Shown: positions 1-10,840, counted from the first letter of the stretch. The stretch: DNA of 24,807 bases from Azolla pinnata (GCA_037176905.1 JBBBWG010002881.1:7634-32440); one strand, 5' to 3'. Program-made: numbers and translations. The notes: generated from the sequence alone by a model not told the origin.

Positions 1-107
1 TACGCAGCCGTATATCCCTCTGCGTATCCGTATATATATACGTGGACGCAGCTGCATACGCAGCCTGCGGATGGATCGCATACATACATATCGGCCCACG
101 CATGCAT

Positions 108-206
108 GCACGCACACATACATACATACGAATGAATGCATACATGCATGCACACATGCACGCACACATACATACATACATACATACATGCACACATACA
201 TACATA
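108..206 (+). repeat. CATA/CACA microsatellite upstream of the LRX gene
   Basis: Imperfect runs of CATA mixed with CACA and GCATGCA cover this stretch, about 260-360 bases before the LRX start codon. A similar CATA tract lies upstream of the DRC9 gene. Simple repeat, no coding value. Confidence 0.85.
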
Positions 207-293
207 CGTTCTTCCTCTTCCTCCTCCGCCATCGCCATCGCCATCGCCATACCTTGCTTCTGTTTCTTCTTCCTCTTCTTCTTCTTCCACAGG

Positions 294-374
294 AAACCCT
301 AATTCTTCTTCGTCCACACGAAACCCTAATTCTTGTTCGCCTGCTTCGCATGACGCAGACCAACGGAACCCTAA
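294..374 (+). promoter_or_regulatory. Telo-box cluster and possible 5'-UTR splice acceptor before LRX
   Basis: AAACCCTAA occurs at 294-302 and 321-329, and AACCCTAA at 367-374. This is the plant telo-box, known as a promoter or 5'-leader element and a Polycomb-recruiting motif. Just before the first copy a long CT-rich run ends in CCACAG at about 287-292, which looks like a 3' splice site, so a 5'-UTR intron ending there is possible. Function is inferred from motif only. Confidence 0.4.
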
Positions 375-468
375 TCCTCCGCACTCCTCATCCATTCCTG
401 CATCGTCTTCTTCCTTCTGCTGCTTCTCCTGCTTCTTCTTCTGCGTCGTCGCCGTCGCCGTGGTAGTG

Positions 469-1626
469 ATGGAGCTCGTCCCCGTTACGCGCCTCGCTGC
501 CATGCTGCTTCTTCTCCTTCTTCTTCTGCCATCGCTTCGCCCTCGCCTGGGGTCTGCAGTTGCGGATGGGATCTCGTACGATGGCGCCGGCCCAGGGCTG
601 CTGTCGGGGATCCACGCCATTGATTCTCGTCTCTCTGCGCAGGAATCCCGAGCTCCGCTGTCTCGCTCTAACCCTCGCTTCTTCCGCTCAGGGAAGCCTC
701 GGATTGCTTCAGACGGAGAGGAAGGCGGAAATTTGGGAGCGGCAGAAGCCGAGGAAGCCGTTGATCGAAGTCATGGCGATGGCAGGAGAATTCGAGCTCC
801 GCTGGCAGAAGCAGCAGCAGCAGCAGCAGAATTAGCAGCACAAGGACAAGAACACGAAGAGGAGCAGGCTGGAGATGGAACGCCATGGAAGAAGCTCCGT
901 GGCGAGGAAGAAGACGAAGGCGATCAGGAAGAAGGAACGGAGGGAGATGTAGGAACGCCGTTGAAGCAGCGCGATCTCCATCGCCACGGTCGTCGAGGTC
1001 GCGAGGAAGGAGATGGAGACGACAAAGAGGGAGGGAGCGAAGAAGCGGAAGCGGCGGGAGGAGAAGGAACGGCATTGAAGCAGCGCGATCTCCATAGCCG
1101 CGCTCGTCGAGCTCGCGAGGCAGAAGAGGAAGAAGACGAAGAAGGACAAGTGAAGGGAGGAGGAACGGCATCGAAGCAGCGCGATCTCCATCGCCACGCT
1201 CGTCGAGCTCGCGGGGAAGAAGATGAAAACGAAGAAGAAGAAGCGGCGGAGGGATCGAAGCAGCGCGATCTCCATCGCCGCGCTCGTCGAGCTCGCGCGG
1301 AAGAAGATGAAAACGACGAAGGCGAAGAAGAGGCGGAGGGAGAAGGAGAAGGAACGGCATCGAAGCAGCGCGATCTCCATCGCCACGCTCGTCGAGCTCG
1401 CGAGGAAGAAGATGAAAACGACGACGACGAAGAAGATGAAAACGAAGAAGATGAAGAAGAAGCGGAGGGATCGAAGCAGCGCGATCTCCACCATCGCCAC
1501 GCTCGTCGAGCTCGCGAGGAAGAAGATGAAAACGACGGAGAAGAAGAAGAAGCGGAGGGATCGAAGCAGCGCGATCTCCACCATCGCCACGCTCGTCGAG
1601 TTCGCGAGGACGAAGGCGAAAACGAA

Positions 1627-1661
<35 letters not shown>

Positions 1662-2859
1662 AGCGGAGGAGGAATCGAAGGCGCGGCGCGAGCTCCACCA
1701 TCGCCACGCTCGCCGAGCTCTTCTGCAGCAGCAGCAGCAGCGCCGCCTGCTCCCGCCGCCGCTGCTGCTGTCTCTGCTGAACCCGAGCCTGCGAGGCGCG
1801 TACGCGGCGCTGCAGGCGTGGAAGGCCGCCATAGCCGCGGATCCGCAGGGGATCACGGCCTCGTGGACGGGGCCCGACGTCTGCAGGTACCGGGGCGTCT
1901 TCTGCGCGCCGCCGCCGGACGCCTCCTGCGACACGGTCGTGGCGGGGATCGACCTCAACGGCTTCGACCTCGCCGGAACGCTCCCCGAGAAGCTCGGCCT
2001 CCTCACCTACCTCGCCCTCTTCCACATCAACTCCAATCGCTTCTCCGGCCCCTTGCCCGCCTCCATCGCCGCCTGGCGCCTCCTCTACGAGCTCGACCTC
2101 AGCAACAACCTCCTCTCCGGCCCCTTCCCCGCCGCCTCCCTCTCCCTCCCCGCCCTCGCCTTCCTCGACCTCCGCTTCAACCGCTTCCATGGAAGCTTGC
2201 CCCCCGCGCTCTTCGACACGCCCTCGCTCGACGCCGTCTTCCTCAACGACAACCTCTTCCACGGCCCCCTCCCCCCCAACCTCGGCCGCTCTCGCGCCTC
2301 CGTGCTCGTCCTCGCCCGCAACTCCCTCTCCGGGGAGATCCCCGCCTCCGTCTCCGCCATGGGAGCTTCGCTCAACGAGCTCCTCCTCCTCGGGAACGCC
2401 CTCCACGGCTGCATCCCCGCGGAGATCGGCGGCCTCGCCCGTCTCACCGTGCTCGACCTCAGCGCCAACGAGCTCAGCGGCCTCGTTCCGCCGTCGCTCG
2501 CCCGCCTGGCGAGCGTACAGCAGCTGGACCTCGCCTTCAACCTGCTCTCGGGCGCCGTCCCTGCGCAGCTCTGCTCGCTCCCGCGCCTGCAGAACCTCAC
2601 CGTCTCCTTCAACTTCTTCCAAGCCTCGCCGCCTGCGTGCCTTGCCCTCCCGCAGAGCGGGGCCAGCTATGACGACCGCTCGGATTGCATCAGCGGAAGG
2701 CCTTCCCAGAGGTCGAAGAAGGAGTGCGACCTCCTCTCCTCCTCGCAGCAGCTCTGTCCCGTCCTCCACAGACCTTCGCAGCCGTCGCCGTCGCCATCGC
2801 CACCGCCGTATCGCTACCTCTCCCCTCCTCCCCCTCCTCCTTCGTCGCAATATCCTTGA
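469..2859 (+). CDS. LRX: Leucine-rich repeat extensin-like cell-wall protein with a basic/acidic tandem-repeat insert
   Basis: Single-exon gene of 796 aa. In the known family, LRX proteins are apoplastic: the LRR domain binds RALF peptides and the extensin tail anchors in the wall. Seen here: a signal peptide (residues 1-32, long Leu run), an acidic linker, then eight repeats of about KQRDLHRHARRAR at residues 166-418 separated by Glu/Asp spacers. The LRX N-cap starts near N438 (ALQAW, then the VCRYRGVFC cysteine motif). About ten LRRs follow (GIDLNG, LALFHINSNRFSGPLP), then the typical C-cap cysteine segment from D739 (DCISGRPSQRSKKEC). The tail is only about 30 residues, with SPSPSPPP and one SPPPPPP. 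The frame is open upstream to 136, but that part is microsatellite-encoded; the ATG at 469 opens the signal peptide. Third positions in the LRR part are strongly C/G-rich, unlike the other genes. LRX identity is firm; the repeat insert is not part of any LRX I know. Confidence 0.9.
964..1722 (+). repeat. Eight in-frame coding repeats (basic KQRDLH-HARRAR modules with acidic spacers)
   Basis: The codons for KQRDLH begin at 964, 1078, 1174, 1258, 1363, 1474, 1564 and, degenerate as KARREL, at 1678. Spacings are 114, 96, 84, 105, 111, 90 and 114 bases, all multiples of three, so length changes have kept the frame. The basic core is better conserved than the acidic spacers, which vary in length and include a (GAC)n run near 1630-1661 encoding poly-Asp. 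A possible ninth, eroded module (TPWKKLRGEEE) lies just upstream. Confidence 0.9.
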
Positions 2860-2989
2860 CGAAGACGTAGCTATAGGGTATGGTATACACATGTATGTAT
2901 GTATGTATCCGTGTGACCTAACTATATGTGTGTTGCTCGTATCTTCCTCGTCGCCATCGCCATGACTCAGCCGTAGAACCCTGTTGTAT

Positions 2990-3345
2990 CTGAGCAGGCA
3001 CAGACCGTAGAGTTCTTTGCCTGATCAGCCCTAAACTTTAGAACCCAGGCAGCCTAAAACCTAGAAGTTTTTACGCACACAGCCTTAAACCCTAGAACCC
3101 TTCATCTTTCTGAGTAGCCACAAACCCTGTAATCTTCCACCTCAACCTAGAGAACTCAATCCCAGAATTCTTTGCTTGAACAGCAACAAGCCCTGGAATC
3201 CTTTACCTCAACTACCCTACACACCCGGAGCCCTAGAATTAATTCTCTGCCTTAAACCCCTGGAATCCTTTACCTGAACAGCGCTAATCCCTAGCTCGTA
3301 GAAACCTGTACCTGAACAGCTACAAACCGCTAAAAGAACAGCAGG
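2990..3345. repeat. Diverged 31-35 bp minisatellite with a telo-box-like core
   Basis: About ten eroded copies of a unit near TGAACAGC-ACAAACCCTAGAAT-CTTTACC follow each other. The copies at about 3170-3220 and 3250-3330 (TTGAACAGC, CCCTGGAATCCTTTACC, TGAACAGC) make the period plain. Many copies contain AACCCTAG or AACCCTGG, close to but not the telomeric AAACCCT repeat. It begins about 130 bases after the LRX stop codon, so part may be in the 3' UTR. Confidence 0.6.
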
Positions 3346-3664
3346 TCATTTTCTCTCGTGTTCCATCTCAATCCTAATCCTCTAGGAACGCAAAAATCTT
3401 GTATGCCAAGGCCTGCAGTTTAAAAACCATGGAACCCGAACTAATCGTTTTTGCCCCCAGAAACTCCTGTCGTTGTCTTCCAAAATTAACACCGTCTGAG
3501 CCATCCTTTCTCTTTCGCTGCGATCCTCCGCACCCTCTAGTATTATTTATCGATCCCATGGCCCAATAAGTTATAAATAATAATGTTATTTTCTCATCAT
3601 ATCTCTGCCATCACTCTTGCCTGTGCAGATGCCATTAGCTTGATGATGGTGATACCATAGTAGG

Positions 3665-3693
3665 CATCATCATCATCATCATCATCATCATCA
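3665..3693. repeat. (ATC)n microsatellite
   Basis: An uninterrupted run of about ten CAT/ATC triplets in non-coding DNA. Confidence 0.95.
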
Positions 3694-4189
3694 ATGCAAG
3701 CACACTGTGAAGCTAAGCAAATGAAATCGAGAAGCTTCAGCACAATTTCTCTTCTGTTTGTGTTGCGTGTGCAAAGATAACCTTACTATCTGGTAAAGAT
3801 CTAGCTAGCTTAGCCAGTCCTCGGCTAAGCAGCTATATTTTATCGCCATTGATCGTCATCTCAGGGATCTGGGTATCTTCTTTGATCTCTTGGAGAGCTA
3901 GCTTCTACTTCGTTGTGGTTGCTGCTGATGATCGCAGCTTGTTTGTTTCTTAGGATTCTGCTGTAATAATTAATAAACGCAAGAAGTCATATGGAGGGAC
4001 TGAATTGGAATCGGAATCTGCTTCTGAATTGGGAGCTTCGAAAAATGTACTTCCCCCAAAGAATCTAAAAGTCTTCTTAAACTCTTGGTGCAGAACTCTC
4101 TCTGATTGATGAATGTGATCGATGTATCAAAAGCTTCAATTATCAACAGAGACTGGATCGAAGGTATGATGATCGATGTCTAAATGAGC

Positions 4190-4690
4190 AAGATGGATGA
4201 TGATTATCACCAACTGGAATGTATAAATGTACCATCACCCGATTGAGCACATCAGGGAGAAATGGAGTCGAACAGATTTGAACTGATCTTGACTCTGCAG
4301 ATGGTTTTTGATGTTGGGGCATAGATCGACGAATCTAGTGATTTGCTTGCTCTCTGTCGGCATCGACTGAATGGGTGGATGCTAATCATTGTACAACAAT
4401 CGCGCTTGGAAGCGCAGAAGAGCATAGCATGGTTTTTTCCAACAAATCTGTGTAACCTGAATAATGTGGGAAAATGTATCGATTGATGGGATCGGAGATG
4501 ATTATCAACTGGAATGCATGAATGTGGATCGATTAGGGAGATTAAAATTGGATTCGGACGAATTTAAACCGATGTTGATTCTGCAGATGGTTTTTTATGT
4601 TGGAAACATGGATGGGTAGATTTGCAACCCGGATCTGTGTAACCCGAATGATGTGGGAGATGCATCAATTCATGGAACGGTGAAGTTCTT
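4190..4690. repeat. Diverged two-copy tandem duplication
   Basis: Three landmarks recur in order. GATTATCA(CC)AACTGGAATG is at 4202 and 4500, CTGCAGATGGTTTTT with GATGTTGG or TATGTTGG is at 4295 and 4581, and TCTGTGTAACC-GAAT-ATGTGGGA is at 4447 and 4634. The spacing is 286-298 bases for the first two and 187 for the third, so the first copy carries about 100 extra bases. Non-coding. Confidence 0.6.
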
Positions 4691-6774
4691 TCAGTTACAT
4701 CAGGAACGAGAGAAGTTCTTTCAGTGTGGACAGCTATGGTGTGGATCATAACATTAAAATCTGCAGATTTCTGCATTGTTCTGAGATAGTAATAAAAAAC
4801 TCAGGAGTCAGTACACAATGATGAATTCATATGCATTAGTGGTTTCCCTATCCAGCCAGGGGCCCACTTTGAAAAGCTCAAGCAATCAACCGTTTTCTGA
4901 TCCAAATCAAATGCAGCCAAGCTCTTTTTCACATTATTACATAGCCTACTACAAGTGCTTGCCATCCTGACTACATCAACAATTCTGGTATATAGATAGA
5001 GCATTTCAGTGTAGCCCATTGTTAGATGGTTGAATTAAGGATCTCTCTCTGTCTTCTCTCTTTTAGGAAAGAAGATACAGTTAGTCTAGTCTATTCAATT
5101 CATGGCCATGATGTGGGAAAAGACTCCATCTCATACCAGTAAATAAAAGCTCTCCTTTTCATAATACACAGACCTCCTCATCATAACGGATCGCCATAAA
5201 TAGGAGAAAATTTTCTGATATAAAGCCGATCATGGAATGAAGGGAGATAGATCATAGAAAGGCCTTGCAAATACAGTAACTATTTTTGAGTCTCCTAAAT
5301 TGTTATGCTGAGATGGAAACACAGGAAGCTTTGCATTCTCAAGACAAGAAAGATCGTTCGGGTTGAGGTCAAAGAAATGGATGCTACATGTAGTTAGTGA
5401 AAAATCTCTGAGTATCGAGCTTTTCCGCATTCCATCGAATCGTTGACTTTGATCTCGCAGCAATTGTGGAGTATTTAACATGGGATGCAAGGATTTTCTA
5501 CATATACACACAACGAATGAACAAATCAACCATGGGCGGATCGGGTGAGATTTGGTGCCATTGCTTTGCTCGATTGAGTCGTCCTTAACGATATTAAATT
5601 AAAACAAGAATGCAAGGCAAAGAAATCTGATTATTATTGATGCTACCGAATCTCGAGATGTCCTCCTCAGGTATTCTAATTAGACATGATTAGCAAAGGC
5701 CTTTGTTTAGAGAGTGCCCAATTAAAGGTGAAGCTTTATCAGTTAGAATTAGCTTTGAAGAGAGATAAATTAGCACCTAAACGGCTGCGTTCCTATGGAG
5801 GTGCAAGGTAACTAAATGCTTGGTGCCTTGTAGACTGCGTCGTTGCTCGTCAAAGTGGGGCTTACATTTCACAAATTCAACTGTTATTGTCTCCAAATCA
5901 AGATTATGGGTTTACTATTTGCCCAAACCCATCAGTAGCAGTCGAAGAAGACTGCATTCAGCCTTTCAGATCAGCGAAACATGTTCCGTACTCGCCGTGA
6001 TATCATCGGACTCGGTTTTTTTAAGAAGCTCGCGCTCGATGGATCGAAGTCCGATTTAATGAAATCCTCTGCTACGGTGGATCAGGCCTCCAGGGGTTCT
6101 CCCTAGACCAACATCTCATATGCATCACATGATCCTTGTCCTTTTGGTACCCTTTAGGGGCTCACTTCTGTGTGTTAGGTTGGCTTGCAACCACCGTTCA
6201 CTGAACATTCTCTTCTTCCTCCTCAAGCCCGAGGATTAAAATGAAAAATACTCAAAAAAAAAACCCCCCTGACTCGTATGAGAAATTATACTGGGTTGAC
6301 GAAGACCGAGGGCTGAATGGATGATCCAAGAAAGGACGAACGGGAAGCAATGAGCTAAACGTTGTTCGACACACATCGAACAGAACCCGCACGAACGATC
6401 TGACCGATCGAGGATCATGATCCACCACTTGCTCATGACGACGGATTATGGTAGAAGGTTATCGGAATCGGATCGAATCGATTAAATCGAGGCATTCTAT
6501 CTATCAAAGTAGGGCTTTTGTAGCATTCTTGGGGCCTCAGTGCAAGCATAGCCATTATCTAGAAACTTGGACTATGTTCATGTTTACAACGTGCCATTGT
6601 TTAGAAACTCGAAACACCTCGTTCGAGCAAGTAATGAGGGGCAATCCCATTGCCACCTGCCCTTGCAGAAGACTAGTTATAAATGCTGTTTTGTGAAGTG
6701 TTTTGCGAATTCTCGGCAGCCTTTCACAAGCCACTTCGCCCCGTTTGTAAACGCTTTTGTTTTACTGATCAGCA

Positions 6775-7390
6775 AACATGTCGAAAACAGATCCCATTCG
6801 TTCCGGAAACATAGGTTTTACTACCTGATTAGAAACCATCGTCCATTGAATGAAAACATGAAAAACGGATTGTATTTTGCTCCAGACACAAACCTTTTAT
6901 TACCTCATTAGAGACCATATTTCCATTGAGAGCAAAAGAATAAAAAACGGAATCGCATTTGTTCCAGAAGCTAAGCTTAAAAAAGCTTTTTTAAGGATTA
7001 GAGACCATACTCCATGCATGTCAAAGAATCAAAAACTGTTCCAGAAAGCAAAGCTTTTACTGATTACAGACCATGATCCACCTAAGTAAAAGAATCAAAA
7101 ACAGATCCCATTTGTCCAGAAACAAAAGATTTTACCCAGTATAGACCATAATTCATTGAAGGTGAATAATCAAAACCTGCAAAGCTTTTACTGATTATAG
7201 ACCATAACTCATCGACGGAAAAGAATAAAAACAGATTCCATTGTTCCAGAAACACAAGTTCTTAGTAACTACACACCGTAATTCATCAAAAGGAAACTTG
7301 AATAAAAAACAGATCCCATTTGGCATAGTTTTGTCTGATTGCAGACTAATTCATCAATGGAAAAGATTAGAAAACAGATTGGATTAGTCA
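6775..7390. repeat. Diverged ~75 bp minisatellite, about eight copies
   Basis: The unit reads roughly AAAACAGATCCCATTTG, TTCCAGAAACAAAG, CTTTTACTGATTA, GAGACCATAATCCATTGAA, GGAAAAGAATA. The AACAGATCCCATT box is seen at about 6785, 7098, 7218 (ATTCCATT) and 7308. The GACCAT box is near 6832 (AACCAT), 6912, 7004, 7068, 7145 and 7199. Copies differ by many substitutions and small indels. The array ends about 50 bases from the DRC9 stop codon, so it probably overlaps the DRC9 3' UTR or terminator region. Confidence 0.75.
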
Positions 7391-7441
7391 ATGCGATCTG
7401 TTCGGTGGGCTAAGCAACTAATGTGGCCAGTCATTGAGAGC

Positions 7442-10400
7442 CTATTTCTTCTTCCCTCCAGCTTTTTTCCCACCACCCTTCTTGTCTTTCTCTGCCTCCT
7501 TGGCTAATTTCTGTTTTCTTTTGAGTTCTTTCCTTTTCTTGGCTATCTTCTTGATTTCCTGAACATGTTTTGCCCGGTCACTGTGGCCACGCCAGATTTT
7601 CTGTATCTTCGTCGCCGCCTTTGATCTAGTTTCAAACTGCCGTAGTTCATCAATGCTCATGGTGCTTGCTTTGTTCAATTCTCTCATATATGCCTCATGT
7701 TCCAACATGTCTGCCTCATACCTGATGTCACACAAGAGGGAGATGCTTGTTATGGTTCTGCATACTGAATGACATGAGGGAAATATATATATATATATGT
7801 GTCATAGATATGGGCAGAAATACCTTGGCTCTAGCTCAGCCAGCAGTTGTTCTTTCTCCACTTTCTGTTCCCTCAGCTTATTTAGCATCATGTCCATGTA
7901 TACAACATCAGTTTCATGTCCAGTTGCTAAACTGATGGCCTCCTCCATCAGTTTCAAGTTTTGGTGCTTCAGGAAATCTGCACATACCACATTGATTCGT
8001 CTTTCTGCCTATAGAACAGAACAATATGCATACATATATATCAACATCTTCAATGGCCACCACGGTCTATAAGAGCTGTTAGTTTACATTTGTTCATATT
8101 GCCACTTGAAAATTAGCTTAGAACGGAAAAAATGTAATCTGCCAACAAGTACCCAGAACTCATTAGAGGTGCTAGGCACTCGTAACTTGACTGAAATTGT
8201 CCCCTCCTAAATATCCTCCACAAGGGATATCCAGTCAAACAGGGGATGTCTAAGTGAAGATGATCAATGGTTGTACCAGCAGTTATATCCGTGCAAAAGA
8301 AATATCCATACAATCTCAGGTATCGGAAGAGTAGATATCCCAGACAATTAATCATTGGCTGTGCAGCCAAAAGTCACATGTACAAAATAAGATGTGCAGT
8401 GATGCATCTCAGATCCTGCAGCATGGCTCCATTGATCTACTGGCCACTGTCTCCACTGTGGATTCTCTCATATATTCAATTACCAGTCCCTCGAAGAGTG
8501 ATGAATACTTCTTAATCGACACTTATTATCATTACAAAAAACAGAACAACGTAAACCATGCCTATTGCATTACAAGTGACTTAAGCTTCATCTGAACCAC
8601 CCAAAGTGCACGCTCAAGATAATTGGCAAAGATCGAGTATTATGTACTTGTCAAATTCTAGGAATTTGATTGGTGAAGCCAGTGCGTTACTGAATGAACT
8701 TCAGAAACCATATAAATATATCAACGTGACCATATTATTTCCCAGTCTTCATTTGTAGCTCCAGTGTTTCCATTATTGTTGAGTTTCCATTACCTCTACT
8801 TGCATTTCAAGAGCACTAAGCTCATCTCTAAGTGTGCTCAATTTTTCTTCTCGCAATCTCCGCTTACAGTCTGCTTTAGCTATAGCAATATCTGCCCTAC
8901 ACGATCATTTCAGCTCTGTTACTGAAATAATGAGCTTCAGGAAAGAAAAATCAGGGATACTGTATGCTATTACTAGGTAGAATTTATCTTCATAAGTCAG
9001 CATAAATTTCTGATTTCCAAGTATACGTGACAAAAATAAACTGTGTTACTTGTATGATAAGTTTCGCTTGTTCTGCTCTTTCAAGATCTTAATTCCCTGC
9101 ATATAATGATGGAAAGACAAAAAACAATCAGAATGTACCTGAAAGGTTGCAATGCTTTGAATCAGAATCGGCTATGTCAAAAGTGTTTATTGGACAATAA
9201 AACACACAAAAAGAAAATGCCAATACAGAGGGAGAAGAGTGCACCTGCTTCAATTTATTCAGAGTTCTGCTGCCGGATACAATAGCTTCCCTATGTGCCA
9301 AATCTTCTGTTTGTATTTGATGACGAAGTAAATGCATTTCTGCATTCAGACTTTTGAGATGCTCTATACTCTCAGGTATCTTTCTTGTTGCAGCTTCATG
9401 ATCTGCGACGACTTGAGATAGGAATGAAAAACTACCTGTCTCCTCAACCTGAATGGAGATAAACCTGTTCTCCAATCAATGTCTTTCTTCTCAAAATATG
9501 GAAGTACCAAGTTAATGATCAGGATACAAATCTAAAGGTTGATGAGCATCCATCTTTGAACACACCACGAGGAAAGAATTAAATGGAATTGTACCAAGTT
9601 AATGATTACCAAACTGAGCATGATAATAATAATGAATGAACAAGAGTCATGTCACAGATGGATGTGTAATGAACAGTGACATAACACAGGTGGTAAACGC
9701 CAACATGAAGCATGCTCAGAGCGTATATTGGGAAAACAACGCATCACAGATGTCATCAAATAGGTAGATTTCTAACTACTCGTGTCACAACCCAGATGAT
9801 TGTCTACATTCGCAAATCAAGCATTGATCATATCATCAAGTGTATAGATTTTAAGGCACCAATGAGTGAATGCCGAGATAAAGCCTGCTGAGCATGTCCA
9901 TTGATATGCATACTCCAAACCCATATTTACTGAATTGTGACAGAATCGGCTGTTGATGGAACATGGAGAATGGAGAATGCTGACAACCAACGGTTAATCA
10001 GTTCCCTTTGTTCACCTGATAAACAATGCTTTGGGTTACAAAGAAATAGCCCCTTGATGAATTATGTTACAAGAAATGTTATGGCCTCTTGGGGGTAAAT
10101 ACAAACCCTATTTGGCTAATACAAAATTACACATCTTGAATTAGCTATCTATCTCTCCCACTTTCTTTCACACACACACACACACACACACAGACAGACC
10201 CATCTATATATCAAGGAGCAATAATCTCTATAGAACAAGAAAGATCGAAGAGTAAACATCTTATTTTATGAAGGCTTTTGGGTCTACCTCTTTTAAGGTC
10301 CTTTGTAATACATCCGAAATCCATGATGCTTCAATGATATGTTTTGGCCTTTTGGGTCCATTCAAGCCTTTCTCTGATAATTCGCCTCCTGGAATTTCCA

Positions 10401-10840
10401 TTCAAAGTTTTTCTTCTTTCTCTTCAGGAAGAAAAGGGAAAGAAAACGGTATAAAGCATACAACAGAACCATGCAAAGCCACTAGGAAACCATCGCCCAG
10501 GAAAAAGAAGAGAAGAAAACAGATATTTTCGACCTATTCCGGAGATGGTGAAGAACTGCGAGAACCGGTTCAGGAAAGCTCTCAGGAATGAAGCAACGAA
10601 TTCACGTGACGACATCAGAGAAAGTTGGGTAGATGGCATTGCTCCCCCTGCTTTTGCTTCCTCTTCTTCGTCTTCTGCTGCTGCTGCTGCTTCTTGTGGC
10701 CCCTCCTGCGGTGCATCTCTGTTGATAGAATCCCTCTTCGCAGCACAATCTGCATCGCCATCGCCATCCTGTGCTTCATCCGCTTCGTCTTCGTCTCGGG
10801 CGTCAGTCTTTTCTTCGCCATCGTCACACGAATCCGCCAT
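7442..10840 (-). CDS. DRC9: Dynein regulatory complex protein 9 (IQ-motif protein G), axonemal
   Basis: Seven exons read on the minus strand: 10840-10534, 10388-10288, 9448-9245, 9096-9050, 8896-8794, 8008-7824 and 7721-7442. They total 1227 bases, 408 aa plus stop, with phases matching at every junction. In the family, DRC9 is a subunit of the nexin-dynein regulatory complex that links outer doublets in motile axonemes and pairs with DRC10. Seen: an acidic, alanine-rich N-terminus (1-75), the conserved segment ISDVLQRTLKEVEETGSFSF that crosses exons 2-3, long coiled-coil helices (about 140-345), one IQ motif (AATKIQKIWRG, 351-361) and a Lys/Gly tail ending GGGKKAGGKKK, as in animal IQCG. Start is ATG at 10840; no earlier in-frame ATG is seen. 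The exon 1 donor (AATAG/GTCGAA) is weak but is the one that keeps phase. DRC10/IQCD also has a single IQ motif, but the central and tail features fit DRC9 better. Confidence 0.88.
8009..8793 (-). other. DRC9 intron 5 (785 bases), nothing recognisable inside
   Basis: Donor GAG/GTAATG and acceptor TTCTATAG bound the intron. A minus-strand frame at 8113-8370 is open but has no family resemblance, and inserting it is not needed because the flanking exons join in phase 0. Confidence 0.6.
9449..10287 (-). other. DRC9 intron 2 (839 bases) with a (CA)n tract
   Basis: Donor AAAGAG/GTAGAC and acceptor TCCATTCAG. It contains a (CA)n microsatellite at 10169-10192 and no coding segment that I can support on either strand. 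Confidence 0.6.

Larger units (their letters stand above)
2860..7441. other. 4.6 kb gap between LRX and DRC9, no convincing gene
   Basis: No open frame here shows a recognisable domain or a consistent exon chain. The longest frames (minus strand 4801-5019 and 5230-5529, plus strand 6567-6911) have no family resemblance; the last runs through a tandem repeat. Contents that can be named are three diverged tandem arrays (about 2990-3345, 4190-4690 and 6775-7390), an (ATC)n tract at 3665-3693 and a short ATGT run at 2892-2907. The region is AT-rich relative to the LRX gene. Confidence 0.6.

Noticed and set aside
136..468. N-terminal extension of the LRX frame from ATG at 136
   Set aside because: The extra 111 codons come from CATA and CGCCAT microsatellites and would bury the signal peptide that begins at 469.
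832..2892. 686-codon open frame antisense to the LRX gene, plus other long frames over the same stretch
   Set aside because: They are shadows of the GC-rich, low-complexity LRX codons. The plus frame has a signal peptide, LRRs and the LRX C-cap, while the antisense products are runs of Ser, Phe, Val or Glu with no domain.
2990..3345. Interstitial telomere sequence
   Set aside because: The AACCCTAG-like cores are spaced 31-35 bp apart in a longer unit and are not contiguous AAACCCT repeats.
6567..7089. Two plus-strand frames (114 and 70 codons) as small genes
   Set aside because: They run through the ~75-bp minisatellite, so their apparent internal similarity is due to the DNA repeat.
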